Shown here: piece by piece, positions 56,764-64,000 of the stretch | Layout: each line of letters starts with the position of its first letter | Numbering within the stretch: position 1 is the first letter of the stretch | The notes under the pieces: model-generated | What the model was told of the DNA's origin: nothing | Seen by the model: the letters and a program-made list of their open reading frames with translations, nothing else | Databases searched by the model: none | DNA from: Microbotryum silenes-acaulis | Lineage: Eukaryota; Basidiomycota; Microbotryomycetes; Microbotryales; Microbotryaceae | Direction of reading: 5' to 3' | Length of the DNA: 64,000 bases | NCBI GenBank assembly: GCA_003665825.1 | Contig: QPFY01000003.1 | Coordinates: 1,054,001-1,118,000, forward strand | Made by a program: the position numbers and the translations under genes

Positions 56764-57314
56764 GGCTTTTTTTTTTTGAAACTCCAGCACGGTACATGAT
56801 CATGAGCACCTAAAATTGACAGACAATCATCTAATTCCGTTCTTCTGTGAGGGTTCAGAGGCCCACAGCAAACGTAAAGCTGCTCGGTGTAGTCTCGGTC
56901 TTCCTCACTGCATCTCACTCAAATCGAAGCAGGCACCAGTGTCATGAACGAAAGCGAAAGAAGGGGACCATTGGGGTAATTGCTAGGCGAGAATCATGAA
57001 AAGAAAATGAAGAAACGACGAAGTAGAAGAGTCAGAGTTGCAATTTGCGACGGAAACGGGAAAACTGGGACTGAAAAAGAACGATACAGGTTCAGGACGA
57101 AGAGAAGAAAGAGAAAAGAACAGAAAAAAAGAAGGAAATGTATGCGAATGGAACAAAACGACTTTTGAGAAACGAAAACTACCCGATGACGCATTTGAGA
57201 GAAGAAACCTTTAAACCCGAGAAGACGAAAGCTAGAAAGGTGGTAGATGAGGGTAAGTCGGTTATTGATACAATCTGCAAGACGGAGATGATATGGAGAT
57301 GGAGGAGGTTTGAT
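56764..57314. other. Convergent gap with a purine-rich tract
   Basis: This 551-bp gap lies between the YjbQ-type stop and the phosphatase stop. Positions about 56990-57185 are strongly A/G-rich on the plus strand (U/C-rich in the phosphatase 3' UTR if transcribed). No gene is supported. Confidence 0.5.
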
Positions 57315-60300
57315 CTAGCAGAGGAACCTCTCGTTAAGAGAAGCAACCGAGGAGCACAAGTACGACCATGCGACCCGGTTCGAGCGTTTCAGGCCGGCAC
57401 GACCGAGATGTTGATCGCTATCATCGTCGGGCGCGATCTCGCGACGAGCGATGCGTCCGTCCTTGTCCGCGAGTAGGTCGGCCTCAAAGGTGTGCAACGT
57501 CGCGAAGAAGGGCAAGTTGGGTTGAATGAGGATGTTGAGTCGACGCGAGCGCGTGAGCAAGTACGCCGAAGCGAGATCGAGCTCGATGTGCTTCATGAGA
57601 TAAGCGATGACGATCGACGCGCTGCGCGAGACGCCGACGCGGCAGTGGACCAAGACCTTGCCGCCGGTCCAACGCGCTTGGTCGATGAACTCGAGTGCTT
57701 GGTCGATGTAAGGACGGATCGAATCGATGCCGTCATCGGCGACGTTCTTCATGTCCAGCACGCTGATGTTGCCGAGTCTTTCTTCGAGCCACAGCGAATT
57801 CGTGTGCGTCTCGTTGGACCCGGCGGCTCCAACTGGTGGCGGACGAGGGGGCGTGAGCGCCGATTCGCCCATCGAGACTACGTGGGTGATACCGAGCGCC
57901 TTGAGCATCAAGGCGTTGTTGGCGTGGTTCAGGTTGCCAAGGTACTGCGAAAGTGACGAGAGGGGTCAGCTTCAAGTCTCAGGACACGGAGATCGCTGCG
58001 CGCGCTCTAGGCTGTGTACTCACAAGGAAAGGCAGAATCCGGCTAGGAAAGTGACCATCGAACATTGGGGCGTAGAACCACGGGCTGTTCGAGGCGTTCG
58101 AAGGCCGAGGCTTGGAAGAGAACCATTGCTGTGCCAGTTCGGCGTCGGGTGAAGGGGACCGAGGTCTCATTTCGGCGTCGTCGCAACTGTTGCTGCTGCT
58201 GGAAGAGGAGAGCGCTCCTCGCACGGCCTGCACGAATTTGGAGGTCTTGGTTGGTGTGCTCGAGTTGGAGACGTAGCCCGAGTCACTGCGCTCCATGCCG
58301 GTGCTGGTGGGCTCCTCTCCACCGCCATTGATCGACGATACCGAAGAGGACCTTGACGGCGCCATGGGAGAGGCCGTCAATTGCCACGACATACTCTTGC
58401 GCGTCGCAAGCCACTCCTGCTCCTCTCGGCACAAAACGTCGATGACGCGGCGCTCGATCATCGGCAAGAGCTGGTAGTCCTGGGGATAGATGTAGAAGCT
58501 GCGCTGGGCCGACTCTTGGAGGTAAAGGTAGGCCTCGGCGGCGTTGCGACCACCACCGGCGACCATGACGTAGGTCACTGCCAGAAGCGAGCTTTCGGTG
58601 TAGCCATCGCCGCAGTGCAGCAAGATCCTTCGAGGCAAGCGCGACGTGTCATCGGGGCAAGCTTGGCGGCGCATCCAAACCGCGAGCTCCACGAGCGCGT
58701 TGACAAATTGCGTCTGCGCTCGCTTCATTGTGTGGCTGGACGAGTTGGGCGCGACGCAGTTGGTGCTCGTCGAGGGGCATTCAAAGTGCACGAGGTCGTG
58801 AACGTGGGGTCGGAGGATCTTTACGCGCTCCTCACCGAGTTGAGAAGCCGTTGTATCGATCTCGTCGTCGAGCAACTGGCGGACCTCTTCGTAGGCCTGA
58901 CCCTGCGCTTCGAGATCGTTGAGATTGCGGTCCGCGCCGCGCAAGATTGCGGCGGAGACGTTGGCGGCTTGGTCGTGCGCTTCGATGCAAATCGAGAAGG
59001 AGAGTGGGTTGCCGTCGTCAAGCAAAGATGAGCTCGAGTCGTTCGACAAGGCCTGGGCGTACGGTGCTTGGGGAACATCCTGAGCATTGCCGAGCCAGAC
59101 GTTGGGCAAGATCTCGCTCGCCTGGGTGAGGACTCGCATCTCCTCTCGCTCGCGCTCGAAGAAGTTGAGCTTGTTCCTCACAAAGCCGTTCGAGTCGATG
59201 CCGACGATTGTCGGGTAACGTTGCTCAAATGTGACAAAGGGATCGGCAATGATGTAGACGTTGTACTGAATCGCACCGGCGGCGTCCCCGCCTCGACGAC
59301 GACGTTCACGCTCCTGAGCCTCGGCGACTCGCGCCGCCGCATCGATAACGTGGGACTCGGCGCCATTCTCTCCATAGACGATGATATCACTGATGGTCGC
59401 GTACTTGGCCGCTTGCAGCGCAAAGTGGCGCAGGTTGACGGTCTGGAAAGTTTCCGGTGCGGGCAGAGCGAACGAGTTTGTCGATGCAGAGATAATCGAA
59501 GATAGGGGCAGGGAAGAGACGAGGCGGCAGGTGGGCGTTGCAGAGTGGAGCGAGGGCGAAGGAGAGGCCGATGCCGAGGACGAGGACGAGTCTTCGCTCG
59601 AGGTAGAGGAGACCGAGGATGAAGACGAGTGCGTCGACGAGTTGGTGGACCACGAGGCGAAAGAAGAGATGAGCCCTCGTCGGCGAGAAGGTGCCGAAGT
59701 CGAGCACGGCGTCACTGGCGTGGGGCAGTGGACGGTCGTCAATCCGCGGTAGCTACGGAGGCGAAGAGGAAAGATGCGAGATCAGCGAGTGGACCACAAG
59801 GTCTGGGCGAACACGATCATGGGTTGGATCTATCCGATGCTACAGCTGCGAGACTCTGGTGGTAACAGTCATGGGAAATGCGTCGCGCGCCTTGGCGGTC
59901 GGTTCCCTTTCATCAAATTGGAGGCGCGACTCAGGCACGGCGCGTCGGACAAGTCGAACGATTTAACGCCGGCGGGTTACGCGCAGCGAGCGCGGGCAGG
60001 AGGGACGCGCGCGCAACCGCCGGCGTCGGCGGCGACGACGGACCACAAAGTACTTCGAAAGGGAAAAGCCATGTCGAGAAGAAAACTTCAAGTGCTCCGA
60101 GCGAACGAAATCAAAGAGAGAAGGCACTGACCTGGGTGCTCGAGCGGCTGTGCCCTTGGCGAAGCCAAAGTACTGGCTCGCTGCCGAGTGGGGGATATCA
60201 GCGCTGCCGTGCGACCAAGGGAACAGCACGTCCTCGGGCAGACGTTGCTTCGAGTAAGTCGCTTGCAGGCGTGCATAATCATCAGCGGTGAGGACTCGGA

Positions 60301-60661
60301 TTGGAGGGACGTTGTTGCGAGTCGACAGAAGGGGAAAGTGGGTAGCATCGATTTGTAGGCCATGGCGAGGGGTGAAGACGGGCGCGACGTTGGCACCGCC
60401 GGTAGAGTTGGACGACGACGACGACTTGGCGGCGCGCAGCGACGAGTGTCGGATCGGCGACGAGGCAGGTCGAGTAGTCATCTTGACGCTTGAAGGGGGG
60501 TGAGCACTCTTGGTCGGGGCGTTCGTGCCGTTCTCAATCAGGGTCTCGATGTGAGGGAAGAGCGGGGTGGCCAGGATCGCGTCGCGCTCCTCTTGAGCAG
60601 CAGCCGCAGCGTGACAAGGCTTGGACCTCTGTGCGATCGGGTGCAACTTGACTTCGACCAT
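57315..60661 (-). CDS. PPS1-type dual-specificity protein phosphatase
   Basis: Predicted 962-aa phosphatase similar to yeast Pps1, which links cell-cycle and DNA-replication control. Exons are 60132-60661, 58024-59752 and 57315-57944. The N-terminal region VEVKLHPIAQRSKP and RIRVLTADDYARLQ-like segment (PPIRVLTADDYARL) is followed by low-complexity sequence. The middle domain has VYIIADPFVTFEQRYP, EILPNVWLGNAQDVP and LLHCGDGYTESS, a degenerate Cx5R loop lacking the arginine. The C-terminal catalytic domain has ILPFLYLGNLNHANN and the active-site loop VHCRVGVSRSAS near 858, complete. The double-domain layout, one dead and one active, is known for this family. Intron 1 begins GTCAGT. Confidence 0.88.
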
Positions 60662-61682
60662 ACTAGCTGATGGGGGAAGAGGACGGATAAACGGATCGAA
60701 GAGTTGGTTGGTGAGAGAGATCAAGTCCGAGATGAGACCCGGGGGTGAACCGGGGAAGGGGAGGTGGAGATGCGGAAGAAAAGAGAGCGTGAAAGCGCAG
60801 AGGAGACCTTTCGACGAGCACGAACCGCCGCTCAACTGACGCGAGGCTGCCACACCGGGCGCGTGTCGCAGGCGTTTAGCCGAGGCCCGAGAGCACGGTT
60901 CGTCTTCCTGCGCCACTAAAACGCGCTTTCAAATACACCGCTTGGCTCATGGCATGCTAGCACGGACTTACTCAAAAATTCAATCACAAAACTCTCTAGT
61001 CCACCACCTACTACATGATAAGACTCTTGTATTTCGCGACAATTTTCACTTCCAAAGTCGACGAGCTCGGTGATTTTGTGATTTCGTCTCGCCAAGACGA
61101 CCCCTGAAAAAACAGAGGTCATGTTCCCGGCCTGCTTGTCTCACAATGCTTCTCCTATTTGTCTCGTACATCCTACACCAACAGCTTCATCACATCACAC
61201 TCTCTTCGACCTCCCCTCGCATCCTCTTGTAATCCTTTGACATCCACAAAGAAAGCGTCTCACATTGCCAGTGACCGTGATCGTCACGTCGAGCCAGCTC
61301 GCGCAACCCCACACAGAGCAGGATCGGCGTCTGACGCGTCCATAAGTGATCGGGCGCGCACGTCGCGCGCTCGTCGTCGCGTGTCTCACAAAAAGCTTTT
61401 TAGGCTCAATCAACCAATGCAACGGTCCTTCGCGCAATCTGTCTGGGCCGCGGTACCCGGTCGGTCGATAGAACATCGAGAATCTCGAACTAGCAAGATT
61501 GCCCAGTGCCCACCACACGCTCTCCCCCGATATGTTCGATCGACAACGGTGACGCCGCCCGCAAAGAAGTAAATCACGTGACCAGGCTTCCTTCACTTCA
61601 CGACGCCGCGCCACTGAGCGCGATCGCGATAAGAGAGTCAACTTACTACAATCGCAGTCACACAAGAGCTAGCGCCGATCCC
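60662..61682. other. Intergenic region between the phosphatase start and DNA ligase end
   Basis: The 1.0-kb region should contain the phosphatase promoter and 5' UTR and the ligase 3' UTR. Open frames present show no family features, and I see no repeat. Confidence 0.5.
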
Positions 61683-64000
61683 TTAAGGATGCTTCCCTTG
61701 ATTCTGATACATCTCCGCGAGCTGCTCGGTCGTCGTGGCCTGTTCGATCGATTTGTCCTCGCGTACCTTGATGAAGCGTGGGAAGCGCACCGACACCCCT
61801 GAGAGGCCGTAAATCGAATGCTCGTTAGCCTGCCTCGCCGGAGCACGAGTGTCCTCAAGCTCTGATCACGTGTCAAAGAGCCTCACCTCGTTCACCCAGG
61901 ATGTGTTGAGCAGCGGGGTAGACCGGTGATAGGGTGAAACTGCGCAGGAAAAAAAAGGGGGTCAGTAACGCTGCGACGCCACCGAGCACTCCCATCCTCC
62001 ACCTAAAGGTACTCACTCGGCCCCTCGCATCTCCCATACCTCATTGGGTTTGAACCAAATAGAAGGGCGTAAACCAGCGGCCTCTATCTCGGAAGGTTTC
62101 GAGCGGCTCGTGAAGTCCCCGTCCGGTGCATACTTGACGTTTAGACCTAGTACGAGAATCCCAATTAGTCCCTTCAGTGGCCATCTTATCGCGCGCGAGA
62201 CAAGGCCTGGTGCGAATGCTCACCTTTATAAAAGTCATCTGTGAACCCCGACATGCATTTACACACAGCTTGGATCTGCCCCGACTCGGGATCATACACA
62301 CCAAGGAGGATCGGACTCCACCACTGCGCTTTCCGGCCGTTACCATGCCAAGCGCCTATGGGTATGAGGTCAAGCGAGTCCCCCAGGTCATCCAAGTAGT
62401 CCTTCTTGACCTTGAGCCATGAATCGGCTCGCTTGTCGGGCTCGTAGGTCGCGGGTAGGATCTTTCGTCGACGACCTTGGTCTTTGACCGGCGAGTGGGT
62501 AGAGGTCGCTTTGGTTGTCGATAGTGGAGTCGAGGGCGGCGGTGAGTCGAGCTCACTCTCACTCTTCTCTCCAGCTTCTCCTTCATCCGAATAGTCCCCA
62601 AGATCTGGGTCCACTTCATTTTCCGGGTCTTCTTCCAGCTCGGCTTCGTCCAACAGCTGCAGTGTAGGCAAGCGATCAGCAGGCCTGTGGACCCCCATCA
62701 AACCGGCCAAGACCTACCTTGACCATGATACCTTCGGCCCTCATTTTCAACGCTTCTTGGAAGAACGCTTGGACTTTGACGTTGTCGTTGTCCATACAGG
62801 AGGGGACGAGCTCCCACTTGGCGTAACGTGGATCGGTGGGCCGAAGCGGGGAGAAGCGCTCGTACAGGAGATGGCGACGTTGGCGGAACGACTTATTGAG
62901 GAGGGACTGTGGGTTCGATCAAGGTCTCCGCATGAGGTTAGGAGAACGCTGCACGTGACCTCGATTCGACCCACCTCTCCATTGAGAAACATCAAGTCGA
63001 AGCCTAAGAAATGGTTGAAGGCAAGTCAGCGCTCATTTCGTTCAAAGGTCCCTAAACTCATGAGCTCGGATTCGCACCAAAGATACCGACCCGGACCTTG
63101 ATATCGCCCATCTGCACGTCCTTTTTGGATCGATATGAAAGTTCCTGGAACGTCTTGAACTCTGAAGTTTGCGGATCAATAGCGACAATCTCACAATCGA
63201 GAATGAAATTCTCCAGAGGAAGTCCCCGCGCCGTCTCTCGGTGGACGAGCGAAGCAAGCGTCGGAGCGATGTCGGGGTACTTGTCGCTCATGTCCTCAAG
63301 ATGACGACTGAAGCATCGGATCCAGATGCGCGTCTGGTCCGCGTTAGCTTCGGGTGGATCGTACCATTTTCCTCGACTGTTGTCACTCAACCCGCTTGGT
63401 TCGACCGTAGAGACGTGGATCTGACCACGCTGCCCATCGAGTTTGGCTTCGCTGACGAACGGTCGCGATCCCAATCGGCTGTAGATCTCGGACAGGCCGC
63501 GGGTGATGGACCCGAGCATCGGTTCCAGAGGCGTTCCGACGGCTATGGGAACGCGTATTTCTAGCAGTGCAATACCATAATCGAGCAACGCCGCCACAAC
63601 ATGCCCATAATCGGGATGCCTCGCCCACACCTTCCTCACGATGGCCTCGGCTCGATCGAGTCGTTCCTCCAGCAAGCGCTCCTTGTCGCCCTTGACCTTT
63701 TCTTTCGTCTTGCCCGCTCCTTTCTTCGCATCGACCTCATCTGTCACGTCTTGGCGCTCTCTCTTAAAGATGTAGAAATCGTCCGATACTGGTTGTTCCC
63801 CCCCTTTGCGCGAAAGACAAAACGCCTTGGCGAGCGCAGTGATGATGGTCAATCGCACGGCGCCGATCCTCAAGTTGCCGACGAGCGTTCGGATGAGGTA
63901 TCGCGCTTCTTCGCCCTGGGCCGAGACGAGAAGTCGCTTCACGATCGAGGTCTTCCTCTGGAGCGATCCGGATCCTTTCAGTCGAGCGATAATGTGGAGC
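61683..64000 (-). CDS. DNA ligase I (Cdc9/LIG1), 3' part of gene
   Basis: ATP-dependent DNA ligase joining Okazaki fragments and repair nicks. The window holds the catalytic region; the N-terminus lies beyond 64000. Exons are 63078-64000 (open at the edge), 62975-63003 (29 nt), 62718-62906, 62224-62656, 62017-62146, 61887-61939 and 61683-61798. Landmarks are [12 protein letters not shown] and [19 protein letters not shown] of the DNA-binding domain, nucleotidyl-transfer motif [13 protein letters not shown] (Lys retained; usual KYDG reads KLDG), [55 protein letters not shown] and the C-terminal [24 protein letters not shown]. An acidic, Ser/Pro-rich insertion of about 60 residues lies between EGIMVK and the WLKVKKDY motif, where most ligases have a short loop. 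Confidence 0.92.

Noticed and set aside
1..64000. CRISPR arrays, bacterial operons, rRNA genes
   Set aside because: No regularly spaced repeats of the CRISPR type, no rRNA-like sequence noticed, and genes are spliced and nuclear in style.

Overview
The window is nuclear DNA of a GC-rich, intron-dense fungus. Almost every gene is cut by several 50-100 nt introns, with some exons under 30 nt. The protein set (Ntr1, Mph1, Lam-type sterol transporter, Csc1, PPS1-like phosphatase, a fungal Zn2Cys6/C2H2 regulator) points to a basidiomycete; a Pucciniomycotina yeast-like lineage is my guess from gene style, not shown. I rebuilt gene models by hand from reading frames, GT/GC-AG splice sites and phase. 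All intact models close in phase with a single stop, but no transcript data were available.

Left part (1-25.3 kb): 5' part of an Ark/NAK-family kinase (-), a TATA box followed by a 298-nt foldback, a Csc1/OSCA channel (-), Prp28 DEAD-box spliceosomal helicase (-), a 4.5-kb gene-poor island with a short inverted-repeat transposon (MITE) and tandem repeats, Ntr1/TFIP11 G-patch spliceosome-disassembly factor (+), SRP14 (+) and a RecQ helicase (+). The Prp28 and Ntr1 upstream regions carry related ~140-bp sequences in the same orientation relative to each gene.

Middle part (25.6-44.3 kb): nine contiguous metabolic and regulatory genes look like one catabolic cluster. They are an FAD aromatic monooxygenase, a LigB/DODA-type extradiol dioxygenase, a membrane-anchored aldehyde-dehydrogenase-like protein without its catalytic cysteine, a 139-aa orphan, a regulator with two C2H2 fingers plus a Zn2Cys6 domain, an MFS transporter, a CocE/NonD-type hydrolase, a small cupin and a fumarylacetoacetase. 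Three pairs are divergently transcribed. A CCGAGTGGGC-like motif recurs in the promoters, twice as an exact direct repeat in one of them. I infer uptake, ester hydrolysis, ring hydroxylation, ring cleavage and C-C hydrolysis of an unknown aromatic under the local regulator. A MITE with 71-bp perfect terminal inverted repeats sits inside the cluster.

Right part (44.8-64 kb): housekeeping genes return: Mph1/FANCM helicase (-), NXT1/p15 mRNA-export factor (-), Lam-type GRAM/VASt sterol transporter (+), NOP10 (-), a YjbQ/UPF0047 protein (+), a PPS1-type dual-specificity phosphatase (-) and DNA ligase I (-, 5' end beyond the window). NOP10 is remarkable: its ATG is split by an intron and it needs a 7-nt microexon. 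Splice-site use is also notable: GTCAGT is a frequent 5' splice site and three introns appear to be GC-AG.
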